A stretch of DNA of 64,000 nucleotides from the NCBI GenBank assembly GCA_022225965.2, contig JAKJXP020000110.1, positions 1 through 64,000 on the forward strand, given 5' to 3'. Both the position numbers and the translations under genes were made by a program. This DNA comes from Diatrype stigma (taxonomy: Eukaryota > Ascomycota > Sordariomycetes > Xylariales > Diatrypaceae). The notes under the pieces were generated by a model that was not told the origin of the DNA, did not search any database, and saw only the letters and a list, made by a program, of their open reading frames with translations. Positions 42,746 through 54,300 of this stretch are shown here, one piece after another (the first letter of the stretch is position 1; each line of letters starts with the position of its first letter).

Positions 42746-43614
42746 ATGAAAGAAAGGGAAAGCAAAATAAATAATAAGAAGCAAAGCAAAGAAGCAGGGG
42801 AAAAGAGAGAGGAAGGAGAAAACCTAAACGATCGTATCGTAATCGTGTCGTTAGGGTGTATATTTTGGAGATAGGATGATCAAGCCTTTTTTCTTAATTA
42901 GCGGGCGTTCTGACGTCTTTCGGTCACGTCTTACCATTCTCTCTTCCATGAATACAGCACCTACAACTACAAGCAGTGCCTAGAAAGCAGAGTGCGAACA
43001 GCAGAGCAGTGGACGGGTTGGATACGCTGGCACAGGGCCAACGACGATGACATGTGGGTACCGAGCAGCGTGAACAAAGAAAGGTGCTCTACGCCGAAGA
43101 TACTAATCCGTATACTACCATACCATAATCACATAATGTACCTAACTACCTGTATATACACATAGCATCACGAGTATATACATACGCACACATATTTCCA
43201 AATGATATGCTGGGCATAGGCCCTTGACGATGTACCATTTATTGGTTCTCCTGCCCCCTTGTTCGGATCCCCCCTATCGAGCAAGGAACGAGCACAACAC
43301 AACTAGTTGGTGACGGCCAACATTGATTTCACTTGATATCCTCGCAGGGGGCCAATATCGGTTTTCATCTCCTTGATAACGGCCAGTAGAAATGCAGTTC
43401 TAATTATCGTAGTAATGTAGACTTACGTACCCGCCGGCCTGTTGTCCGTCCGTCATTATTGGTCTTATCTATATATCCATCTACCGACCTTCATTGCCCT
43501 TCCCCTGAGTTCCAATTTTTCTCATTCATTCCCTCCTCTCCACCCCCTTTCCCCTTTCTTTCTTCGGGCTCCTTCTTAACTCAGCTCCATCGCACTCAGC
43601 CCCGCCAGCCCTGC
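42746..43614. other. Convergent spacer with poly(A) signal
   Basis: About 870 bp between the 3' ends of the permease and the MAT2B-like gene. AATAAA at 42766-42771 suits the permease transcript. Otherwise nothing is recognised. Confidence 0.55.
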
Positions 43615-44895
43615 TCACTTCCGGAACGCGCGCACGTGCCACCGCCACCAGCCGGCGAAGTCCATGGTGGCGACGCTGATGCCGAGGTCGCGCAGGGCGC
43701 GGGTGCTGAGGTGGGTGTCGTAGGGGCGCTGGACGGCGGCGGCCGGGTCGTTGCCCTGCGCGTTGGGCTCCATCATGGCCGTCGTCAGCGGCAGGCCCAT
43801 GATCTCCGCCAGCAGCTGGCAGATCTCGTACTTGGTGAACTGGTCCTCCGACGTGAACTGCAGGACGCGCGGGAGCGCGGCGCGAGAGCCGGGAGGGGTC
43901 GAGAACAGGTACTTCTCGGCGATGTCTGTCATTGTACCGCAGGTTAGCTAACATTTGAAATATTCTGGGTGTGCGTGTGTAGCAAGCACATACCATGGCA
44001 AACCCTCCCCACGTCCTCCGTGTTGGTCGGGTATCTCTTAGCCCAGTGGTCCATCGAGATCTTCTTCTTCTCCCCTTCTCCCCCTCCCAAGCTCTGATCC
44101 AGCTGCTGAGCCTTCCACACCGTATCCAGCAGGACGTTGACGGCGCTCTCGGCGGGCACCTCGGCGTCGCCGTACAGCACGGGCACGCGCAGCACGGCGC
44201 CGAGGCCCTGCTTGCCGGCGCGCTCGTACTCGGCCAGCGCCGCGCGCTCCCCGTCCAGCTTCGTCTCGCCGTACAGGTTGGTCGGCGCCGGCGCCGCGTC
44301 CGCCTCGTACGGCGCCTCGCCCGGCCGCCCCGCGAACACGTAGTCCGTGCTGATGTAGACGAGGAGCACGTCGCGCGCCGCGCACCGCGCTGCCAGGGCC
44401 GCTGTTGCCGCTACGTTGAGCGCGCGCGCCCCCGCCGGGTCCGCGTCGCACTTGTCGGGGAATCGGTTCGCGGCGCCTGTTTAGTTGGGGAGGGGGTTCG
44501 TGCGTGGGTCAGTTTTCGTTACGATGGCCCGTGAGGTAGGGACGTAGATATATAAGTCGGGGTGAGCAGTTGCAGGTTTACTGACAGTGGATGACGACCT
44601 GGGGCCTGCGTTGTACGGTACGTTGGAAATTCCCGGCGGTTAGCTGAAGTTCGCTCGCGCTGACTGGAAGCATTGGTTGCCTTAGTTTGAGGGGGAAGGT
44701 CACGACTCACTTGACCGTGTCGAGCACTTTCTCGATCTCCGAGGCGTTGGCCAGGTCGACTTTGAGGATCTGCACCCCGTCGGCGCGGGAGTATCCCGTG
44801 CCTTTCACGTTCCAATGCTTCCGCTCGAAGGCCCTGACGACCTGTCGACCGAGCAGCCCGGTGGCGCCGGTGACCAGGGCGGTTTTGCTAGACAT
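43615..44895 (-). CDS. MAT2B-like NAD(P)-binding protein (RmlD fold)
   Basis: Four exons, 44895-44711, 44605-44586, 44476-43994 and 43925-43615, give 332 residues. The N-terminus has the Rossmann motif VTGATGLLGRQVV, then HCAANRFPDKCDADP, the catalytic-type serine ISTDYVFAG, NLYGETKLDGE (YxxxK) and a C-terminal domain with PRVLQFTSEDQFTKYEI. This is the RmlD/dTDP-rhamnose-reductase-like extended SDR family. The closest match in length (about 334) and motifs is the regulatory beta subunit of methionine adenosyltransferase, which modulates SAM synthesis; a sugar-nucleotide reductase is the alternative. Exon 2 is only 20 nt: it begins after CGCAG and ends before GTCAGT. Using the neighbouring GTAAAC donor would break the frame, and this assignment restores VVIHCAANRFP exactly. 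Confidence 0.88.
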
Positions 44896-45802
44896 GGCGG
44901 GTGGTTGTGTCGCTATTACTAGGAGGCAACTCGGGGGGATAGATAAAATTTACAATTACGTTAGTCTCAAATTAAGAAACTCGTCAGATGGGACGACTTG
45001 TACAGGTGTGAGGGTAAACTTCACATAGACAGGTTGTAAGATTTACAGTAGGTAAACTTGAAGGAGGTAAAGCTACCTAGGTATTATCACAGTTTCAGAC
45101 TTTCAGTATAGCTCCCGAGCTCCTGCAGGAAGTGAGGGGCACTAGCTAAGACTTATGACATCAGGTGGGGTTTCCTACCGGAAGCAGCCGGCGGTAGGTA
45201 CAAAACTTCTACAGGGCAGCAGGGTCGGTAAGCTCTTGGAGATCAGTACGGAATTAGCAGTGCTTCATTAACATCTCACTCACTATACATGGAGATAATG
45301 TGAATTCGTAGCGTTGGTCTGAGTTAAAGTTGGGTAGCTTTCTGTGACGGAGCGAGTAAGAATAGCTGCTGGCCCAAGAGGCTAATCTCAACATTGTAGT
45401 GAGAGAATGGAAAGCTCGGTGGTATTGCACCTCATTCTACACCATGTTACCACGGGTTCAAGTTCCAGTGACAACTAAATGGTTTGTTTCACTCGCAAGT
45501 TTTTCATATGCACAATGAAGAAAGCGAGTGGTGTGTTTGGAACGTTTCAATTCCAAGCCATGAAGTGGTCACCACATATCTCAAGCTAACGTAGATCTAT
45601 GAGCTCTACCGAACTCATTTGCTACTCTGAAGGAATCTCATAGACCTAAAATAGGGAGGGGAATCTGAAAACGACGCAGAAGATTGAAGAAACTCGCGTG
45701 AGCACATACGGGAGAACCCCCTGAATACCATATATCCATATATCCGCATACCATGAAACACAACCCCAGGCCCAGCACATATAGCTGTCGTCGTGCCATC
45801 TC
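44896..45802. other. Spacer with a degenerate tRNA-like segment
   Basis: About 900 bp between the MAT2B-like start and the acyl-CoA-synthetase-like stop. It has a CCTAGGTA motif at 45076 and a tRNA-like segment near 45410-45475 described in the findings. No coding frame is supported. Confidence 0.5.
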
Positions 45803-47598
45803 TTATTTCTTGACCCCAGGTGCGTAAGCCAGGCAGTTGTCAATCCTCATGGTTCCATCAACACCCAGGGTTGTCTCGCCCCCAGCGACTGCTGGGCCCC
45901 TGGCAACGATCTCGCCCGTGTAATAATCCACATCCGTGATCTTGTGCTTCGGGCTGTCCTTCAGCAGGATCTCCGTGCTGCTGACTGGCGGGCCGAAGTG
46001 TGATCCCGTACCGTCGTCGTGCATCCGGTAGTCGTGGTATTGGGTTTGCGTGACGACGCCGGCAACCTTCGGGGCGGCCAGGCCGTAGATAACGCGGGAT
46101 CCGGTGAAGATGCGGAGATCGGATAAAACAAGCTCGGATAGTAGCGGCGTCTCCGTCCCAACGGCTTCCGCTACGTAGACGAGTCGCAATTTTCCGGGCG
46201 TGTTACCAAGGGTAGGTCGAAGGCTGTCATTATAGCCAGAGAGGAAAGAGGCTACGGGCATAGCACCATCCTGGACCAAGGTGCGAGTTTGTACCCAGTG
46301 AGAGAGTTGGGTGATAAGGGAAGTGAGCTTGCCCTTGGTCTCGCCATGAGTCTGCAGTAGAGTCTGCGGAGTGGCGACAACGACAGTAGGAGATATACCG
46401 GAAGTAGCGAGGGCCAGGTCGGTTGAAGGACCGGCAACTGAGTTGAAAGCTACCGAGGCGTTGCTGAACAGGGCCGTGAGCGTAAGGACCAGAGCATGCG
46501 AGCTAGACAATGGAGCCGCAGGCAGAAAGAGATCAGATTGCGAGAGGCGTGCTCTAGCCGGAACTGCCGTGAGCTGAGCCGAGATGGCAGCAACCAGGTT
46601 GGCATGGGTGAACCGAACCATTTCCTCCAACGTTCCAGGCTTGTATTGCCAGAAGAATATGATATCCTTGATCTCCGACTTGTCACCAGGTTCGGGAAGC
46701 TCACCAGCAGCTGTCACCGGGTTGTCTGCCAAGATATCCTGCCAGGTCGATACGTTGACGCTACCACCCATGCCCTTGGGGACCTCGTTCCAGTCCAGAT
46801 GCTGGCTTCCATCGTCGACGACCCAAATGAGCTGGCGGAGGGCAGGGTAGCTCTTGACAACACTATCGAAAGGGAATGCGCCAGGAGCCGTAACAACAGT
46901 ATCGGCGCCGGACCTCTGAAGCATCGAGATGACCTCTGCTTCCGGAACATCATATGGCAGTAGAATGGCCGTCAGGTTGTAGAAGCTGCAGGCGAACAGG
47001 GTTGCAATAAACTCCACCGAGTTCGGAAGGTAGATGGCTACCTTACTTCCACCCTGCGAAGCAATATGCTGACCGATGAGACGAATCTGCCGGGTGATGT
47101 CCTCTATGAAGTTATGTTGTCAGTAGTCAAACCAAAACCCCTTAGTTGCGCAGCAGAGTGGAATAACAGCATACCGAGCTTGTGCTCCACGACCTTCTCA
47201 CTTCCCAACACCGTCAAAATGCGGCCGGTCCCCTTAGCTCCCTCGCCGTCTGGAGGTCCAGAAACAGCTCGACGCCAAACATCCCTCAGATCACCATCCC
47301 GGCCTTGAGCCCACTTGGAGGCACCAGGCTCTTTGATGTTTAACCCGGTGTTTAGCGGGAGGCCATGGGGTGCTGAGTTACCACGATAGACCGGAGATTC
47401 CCCTTCTTGACGGACGGGCGACCCCTGCGCCTGGCGGGCCAGAAGCATGGGGTGGGTTTCAGGCTCTACCCGAGCCATGACAGCATAAGTCAGAATCAAA
47501 ATCAGGGCGGTTGCTATTCCGGTAGAGTAGCCATTCCACTGGCCCACCAGGGAGCTCAGCTCCTGGTCGAGACGGGCCAGAACATTACTGAGACTCAT
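45803..47598 (-). CDS. Acyl-CoA-synthetase-like (AMP-binding) membrane protein, probably inactive
   Basis: Two exons, 47598-47175 and 47103-45803, give 574 residues; the 71-nt GT-AG intron joins VVEHKL to EDITRQIRLIGQ. A hydrophobic segment at about residues 27-44 (GIATALILILTYAVMARV) is a likely membrane anchor. The central region follows the AMP-binding fold: SKVAIYLPNSVEFIATLFAC, the LLPYDVPEAEV region, and VVVATPQTLLQ. The phosphate-binding A3 signature, normally [ST]-[ST]-G-[ST]-[ST]-G-x-P-K, is replaced by IIFFWQYKPGTLEEMV near residues 289-303. The later ATP-binding YG-TE element becomes VIYGLAAPKVAG. At 574 residues it is shorter than typical long-chain acyl-CoA synthetases (about 650-700). 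I infer a pseudo-enzyme that may bind but not activate fatty acids. It has no peroxisomal C-terminal signal (it ends GVKK). Confidence 0.8.
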
Positions 47599-48478
47599 TC
47601 TTGATTGATGTCTTGCCGGTCAGTGATGATGCAAGACAGGGCAGGGGAAGGAAAGAAAAAGTTAGAACCACCTCGTCATCAATTAGACGACTAACTAGAC
47701 GACTAACGATAGAATGTGTTGGTGTTTCTAGATATGAGTGTGAGATTGAAACAAGGCTGACGTATGTCGGCCCAAGACTGACTGAAGATGAGTTGGTTGG
47801 GCTGGTGGGGTTCCCGAGCTGTCGAGCTGTACTGTAGGTGCCTAGGTATGTATGTATGTAAGCTGGTAGGGAGCATTCATTGGTCACCTAACTAGTGCCC
47901 GCTCCGCCTCATCCGGATGCTTGCCTAATGCTCTAATATGGATGTGATTGGCTGAATGAACGTATCGTCTGCGCCACAGCCTTTACAGTATGTGGCTTAG
48001 CGAGCTGGCTTGGTTGCTTAGGCGTTAGCTAGGGGGGCCTAGCAGCAGAACAGGTGGGTATGCGTATGTACATACCCCTGCAGTTGACCAGCCGCTACTA
48101 TTTGTTTTCGCAACGACTGCCGTGTCTGCCATGTCTGAAAGAAAACAAACCACCGAATTGAGTCAGATTGCAGACCAAACCAACGACGACAGCTGCTGCT
48201 TCGGCAGCGCGACGATACTAACCAGCCACAGGCAATACTAACATTAACAGGTACATTCAGGTTGTCAAACTTTGTCTGACTGAGAGCTCTACATCTAGCA
48301 AGTTCTCTTCTTTGCGTCACCACTCGCGGTACCTACCACTCCCGCCATAGGAGCCGAGCTGCTCCCTTAGGCGTCCTCAGTACACCTTCATCTAGATATC
48401 GGGTTGTCTGATTCGGGTTCGCAGCGACACCTAGTCCTAATCTTTCGAAACTATAGACACCTATAGGCCTTTGCGAAA
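47599..48478. promoter_or_regulatory. Divergent promoter region, acyl-CoA-synthetase-like / POM34
   Basis: 880 bp between two start codons. It contains a short (ATGT)n run and CCTAGGTA at about 47841-47862. No gene is recognised. Confidence 0.5.
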
Positions 48479-49378
48479 ATGTCCGCCTCGACGCCAAACA
48501 AGCCCCTCACGCAGCCTGTTCAAGATAGCCCCGGCACATGGCGACACCCTCGACTGGCAGAGATTAATCGGAGGCAAGAGCGCACCACCTTTAGCGAGAA
48601 GAACGTCAGGCGCATTGCTGTCAACATATGTGCATTGGCTATCTTGGCCGCCCTCAAACTCCTACTCGCCGAGGTGTTACCTTCCAAGCAGCTCATCCCC
48701 AAAAGGTACGCTAACTTGCCTGCTTCTACCGAAATTGGACTTGTACCTGACCGTCTTCCACTACCCCCTAGCCTGATTGAATGGTCCTGGTTCTTATTCC
48801 AAGGGGCCTGCTTCATTCCCCTATTCAACGTCCTCGCCAATCTTTTCCCCTTGATCCGGCCAAAAGATGATCTATCCGATATTCCCTTGACTCCGGGACA
48901 GCGAAAACTTCTCGGCCTTCCAGAACCGTCAGGACCGCCTACGCCCGGGTCTGTATATAGTACACCTCCGCGCTTCTCGCGCACGCCATCGGTAGGCTCT
49001 GCGACTAGCCGGCGCAGTTTCTCGAGCTCGCCTGGCTCTAACCGCGGCAGCCCCATCAGTGGACTCGGCGGAAGCTTTGGAAGCAGCGGAAACTTTGGGA
49101 ATAGCGGAAGCTTTGGAAACAGTGGAAGCTTTGCAATCCTAGGATCACCGAGCAGCCCGCTGCTTCACAAAGCGATGAACGGCGCGAGACGCTCATCTAT
49201 CAGCTCCCTCGGCTCGCCCACTCCGGCGAGTCTTGGCGTATCGCTATTTGGAGCAGACAGTCCAAGCCCGACCCCAGCGAACGGCAAGAGGAGCAGTATC
49301 GGGCTGAATAACAAGTGGCTCTATGAAAAGGGGCGGGAGCGCAGAAGCTCTGGAAATGCGCGGTTATTCACATCATGA
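48479..49378 (+). CDS. POM34: Nuclear pore membrane protein Pom34
   Basis: A 299-residue open frame from the ATG at 48479. A short cytosolic/pore-side N-terminus is followed by two hydrophobic helices (about 43-66, VRRIAVNICALAILAALKLL, and about 100-122, EWSWFLFQGACFIPLFNVLA), then a Ser/Pro/Gly-rich tail. This is the fungal nuclear-pore-complex component family (Pom34), which anchors the pore with Pom152 and Ndc1. A likely 66-nt intron lies at 48706-48771 (donor GTACGC, branch-like CTGAC, acceptor CCTAG). It is a multiple of three without stops, so both spliced (277 residues, giving PKSLIEW) and unspliced (299) forms are in frame; the spliced form brings the helices to normal spacing. The tail has GNSGSFG repeats. 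Confidence 0.82.
   Translation: MSASTPNKPLTQPVQDSPGTWRHPRLAEINRRQERTTFSEKNVRRIAVNICALAILAALKLLLAEVLPSKQLIPKRYANLPASTEIGLVPDRLPLPPSLIEWSWFLFQGACFIPLFNVLANLFPLIRPKDDLSDIPLTPGQRKLLGLPEPSGPPTPGSVYSTPPRFSRTPSVGSATSRRSFSSSPGSNRGSPISGLGGSFGSSGNFGNSGSFGNSGSFAILGSPSSPLLHKAMNGARRSSISSLGSPTPASLGVSLFGADSPSPTPANGKRSSIGLNNKWLYEKGRERRSSGNARLFTS
49068..49136 (+). repeat. 18-bp coding repeat in POM34
   Basis: Near-identical 18-nt units (GGAAGCTTTGGAAACAGT-like) encode GSFGSS, GNFGNS, GSFGNS and GSF in succession, creating FG-like dipeptides in the C-terminal tail. Confidence 0.85.
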
Positions 49379-51367
49379 AACATGGTATAACGGTGTGGTG
49401 TTTAGCGATGGATTGCTCCAAGCAGGATTGGCTGCCTCCCCATGTATCAATGGTGATGGGTAATAATGAAGAAAAGCCGTTGACAACAGTTCTAGCCAAA
49501 GGACAATGCCATCCTGTATATCTTCCACAAGTCTGCCCTAGGCGGCACTCAAGGCATGGTGATGAGTCGCAGATTTTTGTACTCCAGGGGCAACCCCCTC
49601 CTTTCCCCTCATAAGAAGCATGGGGTGTTGCTAGGTCAAGTCGCACATACGAGTCCCGGATAGCTCATCTGTGGTTGAACCGGGCTAACCTAGCAGTAAA
49701 GGATGAAGTCGTCGAGTTACGTGGACCCTGATAAAATTGACTCAAGTGCGATGCCACTACATATACGATATTCTAGATCCGATATTCGCGCTGGTATCAC
49801 GTAGGGGCTTCGTTGACCCAAGGAGGTAGGACAATCAGAGGTAGTAACTATGACTGGCTATAACTATACTTATGGCATGTGGTCATTTGTGTAGCTGGTC
49901 CCTGACGTCCCATCTGATAGCTACCGGGACCGAACATTCTCTTGGAATCGCTCTCGAATATCCAAGGAAGTAGTCCAGGTACTGCATCGTATTCCACGTC
50001 AAATTAGGCTTGCATCGGTGGCTTGGCCCTGGATGCAACCTAGCATACCGCCTAAGTCCTAGATGGACTAGTCACGTATACGATATGGAACCCAATTGAG
50101 TGAGTCCCCTGATTGGGTTTGAACGATTGATGATGAGTTCTGGCCGAGCCCAACCCTGCAAACCTTGTGCCCGCTCGCGTGCCCAGGTGATACCCGATCT
50201 GGGAGCTTGTCACCTACCTTATGCTGGCCGTGGTATGAATCGTGGCGGGTTCAAGAAGACGAGGAGTCAAGCAGTGATTGGTCTGCAGAGTATATGCCTA
50301 TGCCTGAGTCCCGACTGAGGGAGATGCACGACAGACGCGCGCAGGCACGCAGAACCCAGACACGCAGGGCAGCTGACACGCAGACACGATGCTACCCAGG
50401 CTGCCAGGCAGGCTAGGTACTTGTACATAAGCAGGTATGCTGCTGGCTGCAAGATCCCCCTGCGTCTTAATAGTTCAATATCTGGGCAACCTAGGCAAAA
50501 TAGCGACATTTCCTTGGTTCATTATAATTCATGCATGCGTGCCAACCAGCGAAACATTGGCAAACAAATGCTCCACATTGCCCCGGACGGGCGCGGACAG
50601 GCGCAGACAGCCACTAGAGATAGACAGGGGCACGACATTTTAGTGCTCGCGGCGTTCAGTGTTAGCCTGTTAGGGGAAGCTTAGGGAGACCCTTAGGGAG
50701 ATCCCTATCTTCCCTTGCGTCTGCCCAATCTTCTTCAGCGATAGTCGGCGAGTAGCTGCTCGTAGCGGACGTAGTTGCACCCATTCCTAATTTCCGTAAC
50801 CCATTCAGCCATTCTCGTTTCCGCTCGTTTCTCCCGAACCTTACAGTAGACTAGCTCGCTTACCTGGTGCCTACACACCTACACACTGCTACAGTATTGT
50901 ACCTTAGGTCCCTTGGTCTTGGTCGAGCAGTGCCGACGTGCGGAAAGGGTCGCGAATCGCGAAGTGCCAGCATCCCCTAAACCCTTTCCAGTCCCGCCGA
51001 TACCTGCTTCGTCGCAGTTGTCCGGAGTAGAGAGTTTATACCACACCATCTATACCCTGGCGTCTATACCCTTTGACCCTGCCGCTCTTTACGAAATTGA
51101 CCAGGCTATCGCACACCTACTGACCGCACCTCTACGACTGCCGTCGCATACTCACATATCAATAACTCATCGTTAGTAACTTAGGGGGCAGAACCGTGAG
51201 CGCAGCCAAGTCATCATAGCGTTTGATCGCAGTAGGGGTCCTTGACAGGAGGCACTTGTCTGCACATACCAATCGGCGGGGCGTGCTCCGGTATCATCCG
51301 AGAGATCTGTTTAGTGGTAATTATACTTAGTGGGAAGATCAAGATTCGAGGTCTCCAGAATCAAGAG
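49379..51367. other. Spacer without a recognisable gene
   Basis: About 2 kb between POM34 and the RA-PH gene, both rightward. It contains an imperfect CACGCAGR-type simple repeat at about 50337-50395. The right half should include the promoter and leader of the RA-PH gene. Confidence 0.55.
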
Positions 51368-54300
51368 ATGGCAGCAGCGGTGACGGCGGCAGCGGCGTCG
51401 GCCAGTTCGACAGTTTCAGAGGCGACTCGAGATGGGAGCCTCTCCCAGGAGAACCGGCCGGTAGCAACCAAGTCATCAAGATATCGAAGTCTGAGGGAGA
51501 AAAGTGTTTCATCAACCGCAAGCGCGGGAGATAGGTTGTTAGGAAATACCACCAATACCAGCATCAGCAGCTACAGTACTATTAGCGACGACAACAGCAT
51601 GAGTAACAGCATCAGTAACAACATCAGTAACGGCATCAGTAACCTCGATGATGACAAGCATCATCGCGGCTCGGTGGACAGTGGTCGTCAGCAGCAGCAG
51701 CAGCGCCAGTCTTCCACTTTGGGAGACCCTATTTCCCGATCCATGTCTATGTCCAGGTACCGCAGGCGGGCAAATAACGTTTTCGTGAGCGGCGATGCAA
51801 CCCAGACTGCCCCAAAGGTTAATGCGGACCCGCCGCGACCAGCATATGTCGATAATCCTCCGAGGGGTGTGGTGGTACCCCCTGCACCAACTATACCACG
51901 AGCGTTAAGACGCAGGTCGTCAGGGAGTAGCGGTAGTGGCAGAAGTAGCAGTAATCGCCCCTTCGTTCCTGGTAGCCGCTGTAGTAGTACAAGACGAACT
52001 GAACAAAAGGAGGAGGAACACCTTGCCGACACTACCAAAGGTTCCCTTGATCTCCCTTCCCCACCCTCATCTTCATCAGCACCAGCACCAGTAACGCCGC
52101 CGGGGCGACGTCGTCTTCGCCATACTTCTAACGCCAACTCGCGAGGTCATGATATTGTTCCCCTCCGTCGTAGGATGGAGATGACGATGGAAAGCAATCA
52201 GAGCCCGAGCCAAGGCCCGAGCCGGCCGAGCACCGCAGCGGGCGACGAGAATCAGCAACGACGCAAGATGATCGACCTGGATGAGCGGCGCAGGAAAATG
52301 AGGGAGGAGCAGGAACGGGCCACGAACGGCATCGAAGGCGCTGCGCGACTGGAGGCAGAGACGCATCGCCTGCTGGCCGAACAGAAGAGGAAAGACCTGG
52401 AGAGACTGCAGGTGCAGCTGGCCAACAGCCATCAGGCTACCGTCAGCACCCAGAAGGCGAAGAGCCCTGTCATCGAGAAGTTCGCTTTCTTGTCGAAGGT
52501 CCGCAAACACAAAAACGAACTGTCGCCCTTGTCGCCCGGCTTGTCTCCGACAGCATCTTCTGCTAGCGCATCCATATCCGAATTCCACCGGACACCTACC
52601 ATGGACTCAACGTCAGCCAGGGTCATGCCGACAGGCATCGAAGCTGGTGGCAGGGGGATTGTGCCTCAGACTGATGCGCCAGCTTCTGCGATCAATTCTG
52701 GTGATAGGGTAAGTGAATGTGAATATGGTGGGAAACATCTAGTAAGTCTGAGTGTTGTATGCTGATGCATTGGTAGACTGTCACTGTCCGCTGCCGACAT
52801 CACACATTCAATCTGGTTGTTACACCAGAAACAACGACGGCAGACATTCTCACCCAGACGTCCAAACAAATGACGTACGACCTCGAAATCAGCTCTTCGA
52901 CCTGCGTTGTGGTTGAGTCGTATATACCGCTGGGTCTCGAGCGGCGTCTACGTCGTTACGAACACATCCGGGACGTTATGAACTCTTGGGACCAAGATAC
53001 GCAGAACTGCCTAGTAGTGACGGTGTCCAGATCAGGGGACGATGACCAGGATCTCGACATAGCTTCGGTACCCAACTTAGAGCAACCACCCCAGGGATTT
53101 CAGCTGTATATGTACCATTCCAATCGCCCGGGTAAGTGGAACAAGCGATGGGTCACGCTCCTCGAGAATGGCCAGATAATATGTTCCAAGAAGGCGAATA
53201 CCCAACCCAACGACAAGGACGCCTCGAGCTTGTGTCGCCTTTCAGACTACGATATGTACACGCCTACCGAGTCACAAATGCGGAGGCATCTCAAGCCGCC
53301 GAAAAAGCACTGCTTCGCGATTAAGAGTCAGCAGAAGACGGCCGTGTTCATGAACACAGAGAACTTCGTGCAGCTGTTCTGTACCGAGGACCCGAATGTG
53401 GCAGACAAATTCCGCCAACGGGTCCAGGGGTGGCGCAGCTGGTACTTAGTCGACCGGCGACCCGAAGCTAGGAAGAAGGCATCGAAGGTGAAATCGGAAT
53501 CGATGGCTGGTCCTGCTGCTGCCACCAGTGCCGAAGAAGAGGGGGAAGATGGAGATGAGGTACCGATACCGAAGGTAGACGGGAAGGCGCCCCAGATTAT
53601 CTTGGGGAAGCCGACGCCTACGGCGCATAAGTCGGTCAACGTGGCGTCCGTAAATGGACACCGCCTTAAGGTCTCAGTGGACGAGTCCCCTTACGCGATC
53701 GGCGAATTCGAGCCCCTGCTCGACATGAAGCGTTTCGACAAGCGGCTCTCACAGTTCGGCCAAGACTTTCTACCCACCCCCGCTGTACCTGACGTATCTA
53801 CGATGCCCAAGGGCCTGCCTGCGCACGTCAAGCAGCAGCAGCAGCAACACGCCAGGGATGGAAGCAGCAGCAAGGCCGAATCCCAGAAACAGCAGCGGAA
53901 TCTCATCGATACCATCAAATCCCCCGATGGTGACTCGGCGGGATTTACTGGCGGCGGCCTGCTCGGCGAAGGTTACGAGGAGCGCAGACAGCCGCACACA
54001 CAGGCGGGCGAGGATGGCGAGGGCCGGTGGAACCACACAAGCAGTAGTAATGGCAACAGCAGCAACAACTACAACGGGCGTAGCAGGTCCTCGACAGCGA
54101 CAAATGTAACAGTGACAGAGGGCCCGTTCACCGACGGGAACACGCTCCTGAACAGGCCGCCCCCGCTCCCAGCCTCCACGCGGGAACCCGGCTCGCCAGC
54201 CTCCCCGAAGCCCGATTCCCCCTCCTGGTTCCCGTCCGCGCTCGAGCACTCGGCGAAGCAACGCACAACCGCCAAGCATCAGACTCACCACCAGCAACAA

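Noticed and set aside
44578..44586. Stronger-looking donor GTAAAC for the MAT2B-like micro-exon
   Set aside because: It shifts the frame so the conserved HCAANRFP is lost; the GTCAGT donor restores it.
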